DNA from: an uncultured Bacilli bacterium
GTDB taxonomy: Bacteria > Bacillota_I > Bacilli_A > RF39 > UBA660
Assembly: GCA_934141245.1 (NCBI GenBank)
Contig: CAKPCB010000008.1
Span: 7,679 to 71,678 of the forward strand
Length of the DNA: 64,000 bases
Reading direction: 5' to 3'
Positions 17,286 through 26,000 of this stretch are shown here, in pieces. The notes under the pieces are model-generated. The model did no database searches, was not told the origin of the DNA, and worked only from the letters and a program-made list of their open reading frames with translations. Each line of letters begins with the position of its first letter. Position 1 is the first letter of the stretch. The position numbers were made by a program, and so were the translations under genes.

Positions 17286-17575
17286 TTAATTTCCTCCTTT
17301 ATATGTTCAAGACCATACTTAATTATTATTTCCACATGCTCATCTGCAATACTATAATTAACCATTTGTCCTATCTTTTCCGACTTAATTAAATTAGAAG
17401 TTCTTAGATTTTTTAATTGATGTGATATTGCTGACTGACTTATATTAAGTTTCATAGACATTTCATTAACACACATACTTTTTTTTAATAACAAATCTAA
17501 AATTCTAAGCCTAGTAGTATCACCTAGGACTTTAAAGAATTCACTTAACCCACTAATTAAATTTTCATTATGCAT
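17282..17575 (-). CDS. ArsR/SmtB-family metal sensor (CzrA-like)
   Basis: A 97-residue repressor of the adjacent metal ATPase. The winged helix shows LGDTTRLRILDLL and the recognition helix SQSAISHQLKNLR. The last helix carries Asp78, His80, His91 and Glu94 with the 2-11-3 spacing of the CzrA alpha-5 zinc site (D-x-H, then H-x-x-H), except that the last ligand is Glu instead of His. One Cys lies near residue 35. The start at 17575 is preferred because AGAGGTGAT sits 5 bases upstream; an in-frame upstream ATG would run through the operator. Zinc should release it from DNA. Confidence 0.9.
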   Translation of the reverse strand: MHNENLISGLSEFFKVLGDTTRLRILDLLLKKSMCVNEMSMKLNISQSAISHQLKNLRTSNLIKSEKIGQMVNYSIADEHVEIIIKYGLEHIKEEIK

Positions 17576-17590
17576 ATTTATCACCTCTAT

Positions 17591-17614
17591 ATTATATGAA
17601 TAATTGTTCATATA
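17591..17614 (-). promoter_or_regulatory. ArsR/SmtB-type operator and -10
   Basis: TATATGAA-6-TTCATATA (17593-17614) is the classic TGAACA / TTCA dyad bound by SmtB/CzrA-like repressors. A TATAAT -10 (17596-17591, minus strand) overlaps its edge, so repressor binding would exclude polymerase. Confidence 0.75.
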
Positions 17615-17647
17615 TTCATATTACTATATTAACTAAATTAAAGCAAG

Positions 17648-17677
17648 TAAAAAGACACTTTTTTTCAAAGTATCTTT
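17648..17677 (-). terminator. Intrinsic terminator of the hisS-aspS operon
   Basis: Minus-strand stem AAAGATACTT / AAGTGTCTTT (one G-U pair) with a 7-base A-rich loop and a short T run, placed just after the aspS stop. Confidence 0.7.
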
Positions 17678-17682
17678 CTTAT

Positions 17683-19422
17683 TTATTTTATCTTAATTCC
17701 TAAATCATTTAATGCTTTTTCATCTACTACACCAGGAGCCTCACTCATCAAACATGAAGCACTAGCTGTTTTTGGAAATGCAACTACATCTCTTATATTA
17801 TCTGTACCAGCAAGTATCATTATTAATCTTTCAAGTCCAATACCCACTCCACAATGAGGAGGTGCTCCATACTTAAATGCTTCTAAGAAAAATCCAAATT
17901 TTCTTTGTGCATCTTCTTTAGTTAATCCAATTGCTTCAAAAACCCTACTTTGAGTATTACTATCATGAATTCTAACCGATCCGCTTAATAATTCATATCC
18001 ATTTAAAACAAGATCATATGCCCTTGAAAAGCAATTTTCTTTATCTGTCAATAGTTTATCCATATCTTCTTCTCTAGGAGAAGTAAATGGATGATGTGCG
18101 GCTACATACCTATTTTCTTCCTCTGAAAACTCAAACATAGGAAATTCTGTAACCCATAAAAAATTATATTTAGTATTATCTATTAAATTAAAGTCATGTC
18201 CAAGTTTAACTCTCAATGCTCCTAAAGCTGTTTTAACAACATTTTTCTTATCTGCAATCACAAAAATCAAATCATTTTCTTCAATACCTAAAGTATTAAT
18301 AATTTCATTTTTTTCTTCATCTGTTATAAATTTAGCAAATCCACCTGAAAATTCAGAATTATTATATTTCAAATATGAAAGAGCTTTTGCTTTATATATT
18401 TTAACAAACTCAGTTAATTTATCTATATCCTTTCTAGATAAATCATTTGAATGATTCTTAAGCACAATTGCATTAATAATACCATTTGAATTTAATATGT
18501 TTTTAAATATTTCAAACTCTGTATTTTTAAATATATTTGATATATCTTTTATTTCCATATCAAATCTTGTATCTGGTTTATCACTTCCAAATCTATCAAT
18601 ACATTCAGTATATCTTAATCTAGGAAATTTATCTAAAGTTATACCTTTTATATCTTTGAAAATGTTTCCCATCAATCCTTCAACAACACCAAATATATCT
18701 TCTTCATCACTAAAACTCATTTCAATATCAATTTGAGTAAATTCAGGTTGACGATCTGCTCTTAAATCCTCATCTCTAAAGCATCTTGCAATTTGGAAAT
18801 ATCTTTCCATACCACCAATCATTAAAAGTTGTTTATATATTTGAGGAGATTGTGGTAATGCATAAAACCTTCCATTAAATATTCTTGATGGAACTAAATA
18901 ATCCCTTGCACCTTCTGGTGTTGGTACACATAGAATTGGAGTTTCAACTTCAACAAAATCATTATTTGATAAATAATTTCTAGTAATCATACATACTTTA
19001 TGTCTTAGTAATAGATTATTCTTTATATTATCTCTTCTTATATCTAAATACCTATATTTCAATCTAGTATCTTCTAGTGCAGTTAAATCATTATTTATTT
19101 CAAAAGGTATATCAATAGATTGATTAATAAGTTCAATATTATCAACTATAACTTCAATATCACCAGTTGGAATTTTATTATTTTTACTCTCCCTTTCAGA
19201 TATCTTTCCTTCAATTTTTATAACAGACTCTGATTTAAGTGATGAAGCTGTTTCATAATATTTATTATCTGGTTTTACAACCAATTGAATAATTCCGCTT
19301 CTATCTCTTAAATCTATAAATACTAAGCCACCTAAATTTCTTTTCTTTTGAACCCATCCATATAGTGTTACTTGATCACCTACATTTTGTATTCTAAATT
19401 CCCCATTATTATTTTTTTTCAT
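17683..19422 (-). CDS. aspS: Aspartyl-tRNA synthetase
   Basis: A 579-residue bacterial-type class II synthetase that charges tRNA-Asp. The N-terminal OB-fold anticodon-binding domain covers about 1-105 (VTLYGWVQKKRNLGG). The catalytic core has motif 2 as FRDEDLRADRQPEF and motif 3 as GIGLERL near the C-terminus. The bacterial GAD insertion domain lies at about 290-420. The length is close to the roughly 590 usual for bacteria. The start overlaps the upstream 177-residue gene by 14 bases, and the ribosome site is weak, so translation is probably coupled. It is the last gene of the T-box-controlled operon. Confidence 0.97.
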   Translation of the reverse strand: MKKNNNGEFRIQNVGDQVTLYGWVQKKRNLGGLVFIDLRDRSGIIQLVVKPDNKYYETASSLKSESVIKIEGKISERESKNNKIPTGDIEVIVDNIELINQSIDIPFEINNDLTALEDTRLKYRYLDIRRDNIKNNLLLRHKVCMITRNYLSNNDFVEVETPILCVPTPEGARDYLVPSRIFNGRFYALPQSPQIYKQLLMIGGMERYFQIARCFRDEDLRADRQPEFTQIDIEMSFSDEEDIFGVVEGLMGNIFKDIKGITLDKFPRLRYTECIDRFGSDKPDTRFDMEIKDISNIFKNTEFEIFKNILNSNGIINAIVLKNHSNDLSRKDIDKLTEFVKIYKAKALSYLKYNNSEFSGGFAKFITDEEKNEIINTLGIEENDLIFVIADKKNVVKTALGALRVKLGHDFNLIDNTKYNFLWVTEFPMFEFSEEENRYVAAHHPFTSPREEDMDKLLTDKENCFSRAYDLVLNGYELLSGSVRIHDSNTQSRVFEAIGLTKEDAQRKFGFFLEAFKYGAPPHCGVGIGLERLIMILAGTDNIRDVVAFPKTASASCLMSEAPGVVDEKALNDLGIKIK

Positions 19423-19942
19423 AACTTCTTTGACGATTCCTTTCCTTTATATTTTTTGATACGTTTTCTTCTCTAGTGTCTTCATAATGTTCAATGGCAG
19501 TATCAAATACTTGCATAACTTCATCATAACTATATTCATCTTTTATAGTTAGATAATAATCAAAATATTTTGACATTCCTTCAAAGGTAATTAAATTTCC
19601 TTTATCTTTAAATGCTTCTGATAATAATTCTTTTCCAGTGACATCAATAACTTTCTTTCTAGTTTTAACATCATAAAGTGAAGCACCAAATACATTTTTA
19701 GTATATTGAGTAAGTAAATACTCTCTATCATTATCATGCTCTAACTCAACAACAAATAAATGTGCAACCTCTTCCATAGTAACTGTATCTTTATCATCAA
19801 TTACACCATTTAATGATGCACAATTATTAAATGAAAAAACAATTGTTCCTGCAAGTGTCACTACTGCAATCCCGCTTAAAAGATTCCTTTTAAAACTTCC
19901 TTGATACAAATTCAATTTATTTAGTTTCAAACACAAAACCAC
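19409..19942 (-). CDS. Anchored hypothetical protein between hisS and aspS
   Basis: A 177-residue protein with a membrane segment at about 20-38 that ends in NNCASLNG, a lipobox-like but not canonical site. The rest is charged, helical and outside or beyond the membrane. No family is recognised. It begins with a GTG inside an AGGTGG ribosome site; a TTG four codons in has better spacing, so the start is uncertain. Its end overlaps aspS by 14 bases and hisS lies 11 bases upstream, so it is an integral part of the synthetase operon, where most bacteria have nothing. Why a membrane protein should share T-box control with HisRS and AspRS is unclear. Confidence 0.7.
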   Translation of the reverse strand: MVLCLKLNKLNLYQGSFKRNLLSGIAVVTLAGTIVFSFNNCASLNGVIDDKDTVTMEEVAHLFVVELEHDNDREYLLTQYTKNVFGASLYDVKTRKKVIDVTGKELLSEAFKDKGNLITFEGMSKYFDYYLTIKDEYSYDEVMQVFDTAIEHYEDTREENVSKNIKERNRQRSYEKK

Positions 19943-19953
19943 CTTTTCATTTA

Positions 19954-21300
19954 CTAATCTAAGTTAGAATCATTATGACAATGGCAATCATCATCGCAAC
20001 AACAGTCATCATCACAGCAAGAATCATTATCACTAGATAAATGTTCATCTAAATAATACATTATATAATCAATTCCAATTAATTCTTCCTCTTTTGTTGT
20101 ATTATTTTTTACTTTTACTTCATCATTCATTAAATCACTATCATTTAAAATTATTAAAAATTTACTTTTTAATCTATCAGCTTGTTTAAATTGTGCCTTT
20201 AATCCTCTACCCATGTATTCTGTTTCAACTCTAAATCCATTCATTCTAAGCATTTGAGCAAGGCTTGACGCATATTTTTTTTCTGTTTGAGATACATACA
20301 TTATAAATGCTTCAATATCATCAATTACAGGAAGATCAATTTTTTCTAATTCAAGTGCCATCATAAGACGTCCCATTCCAAGAGCAAAACCAATTGCTGG
20401 AGTAGATGGTCCACCTAGTAATTCAACTAAACCATTATATCTTCCACCACCAGCTAAAACATTATTAGAACCAAAACCATCAACATGAGCTTCTATTTCA
20501 AAAACAGTATGATTATAATAATCTAGTCCTCTGACAACGCTAGGATCAACTTCATAATCCATTTCAAGTTCTGACAAATAATTTTTTACGTCTTCAAATC
20601 TCTTTTTAGATTCATCATTTAAATAATCAATAGTCTTGGGAGCTGTTTTTAAAGCTTCATGATTTTTATCAACTTTGCAATCTAATATTCTCATTGGATT
20701 CTTTTTGTATCTTTCTTGACAATCTGGACATAATTCATCAATATACTTAGAAAAATGTTCAACAAGAGCTTCTCTATACATACTACGTGACTCATTGTCT
20801 CCTAATGAATTTATTTTAACTTTAATCTCTTTTAGCCCTAATAGTTTAAATAAATTAACAGGTATAGATATAATTTCTGCATCAACAAGTGGATCATCAC
20901 TACCAAGAACTTCAGCACCAAACTGAGTAAGTTCCCTGTCTCTTCCAGATTGAGGACGTTCATACCTATACATTGTACTATTGTAATATAATTTTATTGG
21001 TTGCGTTGAATCACCATACATTTTGTTTTCAATGAAACTTCTTACAATACCAGCAGTTCCTTCAGGCCTTAAAGTCATAGATCTATCGCCTCTGTCTTTA
21101 AAGTCATATGTTTCTTTAGAGACAATATCTGTTGATTCACCAACTCCTCTATGGAATAATTCACTAGATTCAAATATTGGTGTACGAATAAAATTATAAT
21201 TATACTTCTCCATCAAAGAATCTATTACTTTACTTACATATTGCCATTTTTTTGATTCAATACCATATATATCATGGCATCCCTTTGGTTTAACTAACAT
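19954..21300 (-). CDS. hisS: Histidyl-tRNA synthetase with Cys/His/Asp-rich tail
   Basis: A 448-residue class II synthetase for tRNA-His. Motif 2 contains LRPEGTAG and YRYERPQSGRDRE. The histidine-A region is RGLDYYNHTVFE, and GGGRYNGL, then FALGMGRL (motif 3), close the catalytic core. The C-terminal anticodon domain follows. The last 25 to 30 residues are unlike normal HisRS: clusters of CC, CCC and CHCH separated by runs of Asp, giving seven Cys and two His in a very acidic tail, a plausible metal-binding appendage. Start: AAGGAGG 7 bases before the ATG. It is preceded by a T-box leader and heads an operon with a membrane protein and aspS. Confidence 0.96.
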   Translation of the reverse strand: MLVKPKGCHDIYGIESKKWQYVSKVIDSLMEKYNYNFIRTPIFESSELFHRGVGESTDIVSKETYDFKDRGDRSMTLRPEGTAGIVRSFIENKMYGDSTQPIKLYYNSTMYRYERPQSGRDRELTQFGAEVLGSDDPLVDAEIISIPVNLFKLLGLKEIKVKINSLGDNESRSMYREALVEHFSKYIDELCPDCQERYKKNPMRILDCKVDKNHEALKTAPKTIDYLNDESKKRFEDVKNYLSELEMDYEVDPSVVRGLDYYNHTVFEIEAHVDGFGSNNVLAGGGRYNGLVELLGGPSTPAIGFALGMGRLMMALELEKIDLPVIDDIEAFIMYVSQTEKKYASSLAQMLRMNGFRVETEYMGRGLKAQFKQADRLKSKFLIILNDSDLMNDEVKVKNNTTKEEELIGIDYIMYYLDEHLSSDNDSCCDDDCCCDDDCHCHNDSNLD

Positions 21301-21316
21301 ATATTTCCTCCTTAAT

Positions 21317-21505
21317 ATAAAAAGGTAACACTCTAAAGGACGAATTAACTCCGTGGTGCCACCTTAATTTTACTCAATTATTCTTTAACGCAGATATACG
21401 CTTCACATTATAAAAGTGTCTTCATTATTTAGATATTAGTATTCTCACCAAACATACTTCTCTTAAAATATCAACAATAACTACTCCTCTTTCAGAAGTT
21501 AACTG
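21317..21505 (-). promoter_or_regulatory. T-box leader RNA controlling hisS-orf-aspS
   Basis: On the minus strand the conserved T-box sequence AAGGTGGCACCACGG lies at 21365-21351. A terminator stem pairs 21365-21356 with 21331-21322 and runs into T5; the alternative antiterminator pairs the T-box with the CGTCCTT at about 21345-21337. The upstream part (to about 21505) has the length and GAGTAGT...GGTGAGA features of Stem I. A candidate specifier is GACAC at 21420-21416, which contains both GAC (Asp) and CAC (His) in different registers. Low charging of the matching tRNA would stabilise the antiterminator and turn on the operon. Confidence 0.88.
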
Positions 21506-21506
21506 T

Positions 21507-21535
21507 ATTTTACAACAATTTTTAAATTATTTCAA
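21507..21535 (-). promoter_or_regulatory. Promoter of the T-box operon
   Basis: TTGAAA (21535-21530), exactly 17 bases, TAAAAT (21512-21507) on the minus strand, immediately before the T-box leader. It overlaps the end of truB only in the untranslated region. Confidence 0.65.
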
Positions 21536-21554
21536 CCTAAATTAGTATTAATTT

Positions 21555-22412
21555 TTATTTTAATACTTTAATAGGCTTGATTTTTGTTTTATCTTTTTGA
21601 TAAACCTCGTAAACAGCAAGTATTTCTTTATTACTATTACAAAAAACAATGATAGAATCATCATATCTATTTTCTAATATACGACCATTTAATATTTTAC
21701 CTTCTATAAAACTATCAACACTAACAATTTTGTAATCTTTTAAAGCATCATACATACTAACAATTCTATAATTATTTTTTTCGATATCATCCAATGTAAT
21801 ACTGTTATCTATTTTAAAAGAGCCTTGCTTAGTTCTTCTTAAATCTTTCATAGTTGCATTTTGACCTAATTTTATTCCGATATCTCTAATTAAACTTCTT
21901 ATATATGTTCCCTTACTTACTACTGTTCTAAACATAAATTCATCTTTATTAATACTCAAAAGTTCAATTTCAAAAACTTCTATTTCCCTAACTGGAAGTT
22001 TAACTTTTTTATTTTCTCTTGCATATTCATAAAGTCTCTTTCCATTTACTTTTAGTGCAGAATACAGTGGAACCTCTTGCATACTTTTACCAACAAATGA
22101 ATGAAGTACACTATTAATGACATCTGAATCCAAATCTCTATATTTTTCTTTTTCTATTATTTTTCCAGTAATATCCAATGTATCTGTTTTAATACCCAAT
22201 TTTACGGTTGCTATATATTCTTTTTTCTCATGTGACAATAAATCAATTAATTTTAATGCTTTTCCAATGGCAATAACTAAAACCCCTGTTGCATTAGGAT
22301 CCAATGTTCCCATATGACCAACTCTATTTGTATTAAATTTCTTTGAAATTATATTAACTACATCTCTAGATGTATATTCTTTTTCCTTATCTATTACTAA
22401 AAAGCCATCCAT
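21555..22412 (-). CDS. truB: tRNA pseudouridine-55 synthase
   Basis: A 285-residue TruB that makes pseudouridine 55 in the T loop of most tRNAs. The catalytic Asp is residue 38 in GHMGTLDPNATG, which is the family signature. Further motifs are KKEYIATVKLG, SALKVNGKRLYEYAR and SKGTYIRSLIRDIG. The C-terminal PUA-like domain is short, which is usual in small Gram-positive genomes. The start codon follows a GGTGAT site. It is a single gene between the T-box operon and the DUF5684-like gene. Confidence 0.96.
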   Translation of the reverse strand: MDGFLVIDKEKEYTSRDVVNIISKKFNTNRVGHMGTLDPNATGVLVIAIGKALKLIDLLSHEKKEYIATVKLGIKTDTLDITGKIIEKEKYRDLDSDVINSVLHSFVGKSMQEVPLYSALKVNGKRLYEYARENKKVKLPVREIEVFEIELLSINKDEFMFRTVVSKGTYIRSLIRDIGIKLGQNATMKDLRRTKQGSFKIDNSITLDDIEKNNYRIVSMYDALKDYKIVSVDSFIEGKILNGRILENRYDDSIIVFCNSNKEILAVYEVYQKDKTKIKPIKVLK

Positions 22413-22450
22413 AAAATCACCAAAAATATATTAACACAATTTTAACAATA

Positions 22451-22480
22451 TAAAAAGCCAATGTTTTTAATACATTGACT
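22451..22480 (-). terminator. Intrinsic terminator after the DUF5684-like gene
   Basis: Minus-strand stem AAGTCAATGT / ACATTGGCTT with one G-U pair, 7-base loop and T run. Confidence 0.75.
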
Positions 22481-22487
22481 TGACTAT

Positions 22488-22880
22488 TTAATTACTGCTT
22501 TGGTTATATTGAGCACTTCCAAATGCTAAAATAGGTATGCATATTATTGCAAAGAATACTGTTAAAACTCCAAATCCAGTTGATTTTCCAAATTTATGTG
22601 CTAATTCAATATAAATTTTAAACATAGCATATATATTAGCAAATGGTACAAGGAATAGTAATAAATACCAACCAGGTAATCCTGCAATTCCTATTAATGT
22701 ATAAATATTATAAATTGGTATTAATGATTTCCATCCTTCTTTTCCTGCTTTTGTAAATAATTTCCACATTGATACAAGTAGAAAAACTGCTATTGCTAAT
22801 GAAACAATTGTTCCTCCTGTTCCTAATTTTATAACTGATGATGCAGTTTCTTCTGGGTATGCGTAATAACTATAATCCAT
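22488..22880 (-). CDS. DUF5684-like small membrane protein
   Basis: A 130-residue protein with about four membrane segments. The signature WKLFTKAGKEGWKSLIPIYN followed by GLPGWYLLLFLVPFAN matches DUF5684, a family of small membrane proteins also found fused to signal peptidase in some bacteria. No catalytic residues are evident. GAGAGGAAG lies upstream of the ATG. It stands alone with a terminator. The 210-base gap upstream holds a TATAAT-like box at 23023-23018 (minus strand) and an orphan strong ribosome site (AGGAGG) not followed by a usable reading frame. Confidence 0.75.
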   Translation of the reverse strand: MDYSYYAYPEETASSVIKLGTGGTIVSLAIAVFLLVSMWKLFTKAGKEGWKSLIPIYNIYTLIGIAGLPGWYLLLFLVPFANIYAMFKIYIELAHKFGKSTGFGVLTVFFAIICIPILAFGSAQYNQSSN

Positions 22881-23090
22881 ATTTTTTTCTTCCTCTCTTC
22901 TAATTCTTATTTTTAAAACTACAAATTATTTTAAATTACTTATAGGCACACCTCCTATATTTAAAATATCATTACAACAAATAAACATACTCACTAATTA
23001 TTTCTTGTACTAATAATATTATACATTAAGTTAACAAATTTTTATATTGAAACTTTTTATTTATATATATTATTGACATAATTTGTCATT

Positions 23091-26000
23091 TTAAAACAAA
23101 CTTAATTGACTTGATTCTGGCATACCATCAAGTATTTTCATACTTTTCATTTTATCAACTAGTGTTGAAGAAATTTTACATCTATTTTGTAAATCTTCAA
23201 TACTTAAAAATTCTTTTTTATCCCTTTCTTTTACTATATTGTTTGCAACAACATCACCCAAACCATCAATTGATGAAAATGGTGGATAAATTGATGTTTC
23301 ATCTTTTACACCCCAAACAGTTGACCCGCTTTTATCAAGCTCTATAGGAACAAATTTAATTCCTCTAGCTGAAGCTTCTAAGCATACTTTTAAACTTTCA
23401 AGCATTCCTAATTCTTTATTAGTTGCTTCATAACCCTTAAGTTGAATATCTTCAATTTTTGCTTTAATAGCATCATATCCCTTAATCATTGCTTCTACAT
23501 CAACATCAGTTGCTTTTGATGTTAACCAAGATGCATAAAAATATACAGGCATGTGTACTTTATACCAAGCAATTCTAAATGCACTTATTACATATGCAGC
23601 AGCATGTGCTTTTGGGAACATATATTTTATTTTTTGACAGGAATCTATAAACCAGCTCTCAATACCAGCTTTTTCCATAGTTTCTTTATGAGTTTTCCAA
23701 GTTTCAGGGTCTTTACTTGCTCTACCTTTTCTTACAAATTCCATTATTTTAAATGCTTTAATAGGTTCAACACCATGATACATAAGATAAACCATTATAT
23801 CATCACGACATCCAATAACCTCTTTAAATGGAACAACATTATTCTTAATAAGTTCTTGTGCATTACCAAGCCATACATCAGTTCCATGAGAAAGTCCAGA
23901 TATTTTTATAAGTTCTGCAAAAGTTGTAGGCTTAGTTTCGGACACCATTCCAATTGTAAAAGGTGTACCAAATTCTGGTATTCCTAATGTACCAGTTGGA
24001 CACATTATTTGTTCATTTGTAACTCCTAATGCCTTTGTAGATGTAAATATACTCATAGTTTCTTTATCATCAAGTGGAACTTTTAATATATCAGTTTTAG
24101 TCAAATCTTGAATCATACGTAACTGTGTTGGATCTGAATGACCAAGTATATCAAGTTTCAATAAATCTTCTTCTATTGAATGGTAATCAAAATGTGTTGT
24201 TCTCCATGCACTTGTAGGATCATCTGCAGGAAATTGGAACGGAGTAAAATCAGATACTTCCATATAATCAGGTACAACTACAATTCCACCAGGATGTTGT
24301 CCTGTTGTTCTCTTAACACCGGTACATCCAGCAGCAAGTCTTTCAACTTCTGCAGTTCTCATATTTATTCCTTTATCTTCACAATAACCTTTTACATAAC
24401 CAAAAGCAGTTTTATCTGCAACAGTTCCTATTGTACCAGCTCTATATACATTGTTAACGCCAAACAAAACCTTTGTATATTCATGTGCTGAAGCTTGATT
24501 TAAATCGGAAAAATTAAGATCGATATCTGGAACTTTGTCAGCATTAAATCCTAAGAAGGTTGCAAAAGGCATGTCTTGTCCATCTTTATAAAGAGGTTCT
24601 CCACATTTAGGGCATTTCTTATCAGGTAAATCAAATCCACAAGAATACTCTGCACCTAAAGGATTATTATTTTCATCATCAAAGATACTATTTTTACAAT
24701 TTAGACATCTATAATGTGCCGGAAGTGGATTTACTTCTGTTATTCCCATCATTGTTGCAACAAAGCTTGATCCAACAGAACCACGTGAACCAACTAAGTA
24801 TCCATCATCATTAGAGTGTTTTACAAGCCTCTGAGCAATCAAATATATTGGATCAAATCCGCCACCTATTATTCCACCTAATTCTTTCTTTAATCTCTTT
24901 GATAAAGATTCTTCATTTAATTCACCATCATCATCTGTCCAAATTTCTTTTAAATACTCGCTTAAAACTTCTTTTACTTTATCAAAACCAGATATTATAG
25001 TAGTATGGATTTCACTGAAAATTCTTTTTTTTGTTTCCTCTATGGAAGAAATAGTTGCATCTTTAGAAACATTATAACTAATTGCTTTATATACTATATC
25101 ACCATATAATTCTTTTGCGATTCTCTCTTCAATATTATATGGTAATGGATCTCCATACCATGAAGATGCTTTTGAATAAACCAAGTCTGCAACTGCCTTT
25201 GGACAATCCAAATAAGATAAACCATCATCACTCTTTACTCTAGGTGAAAAAGGTATTCCCTTCGTATCTATAATAACTTCAATTTCATCAGTCATATCTA
25301 ATATCTTATTTGTATTAGTAACAACTATTTCATATGCTAAATCATCACCCAAAAACGCAAAATCGTTAAGCATTTCTTTTGTAGTTCTAAAATGCTGAGA
25401 TGGAATATCTGTTATATCTTTTTTTGCAAGTGGATGACGTCCTCCACCAGGAACCTTTTGATTAACTATTATTTTCCTAAATATTTTATCATCTCTATAG
25501 AAATGATGAACATCACCAGTAGCAACTATAATCTTGCCAGCATCTTTTGTTGCTTTAACTATCTTTCTAATATGATTTCTTACTTCTCCCTCATCTTTAA
25601 AATCACTTGTTTGAATCAAATGAGAATAAACCTCAGGTGGTTGAACTTCAACATAATCATAGAAGTTAATTATATTAGTTAATTCTTGACCTTCTTTACT
25701 CCTAGCTTGTATAAATACTTCAGACTCATAACAACCACTACCTATTATTAAGCCTTCTCTTAATTCTTCTAACTTACTTCTAAGTATTCTAGGTGTCTTG
25801 TATAAATATGTTGTATTAGCTAGAGAAATAATTTTAAACAAATTTTTCAATCCCTTTTTATTAATAGCTATACAGTTAAAATGATAAGTTCTTCCGAATT
25901 TATGAATTTCATCTTTAGGAATTAATTTCTCCAAGTCATTAATAGTATCATAATTTTGTGATACTAATTTTTGCATCATCTTATGGAATACTAATGCTGT

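Noticed and set aside
22881..23090. Small gene after the AGGAGG near 22955
   Set aside because: Only a six-codon frame follows the ribosome-site-like sequence.
23553..23987. 144-residue ORF opposite polC
   Set aside because: Shadow of a conserved polymerase core on the other strand.
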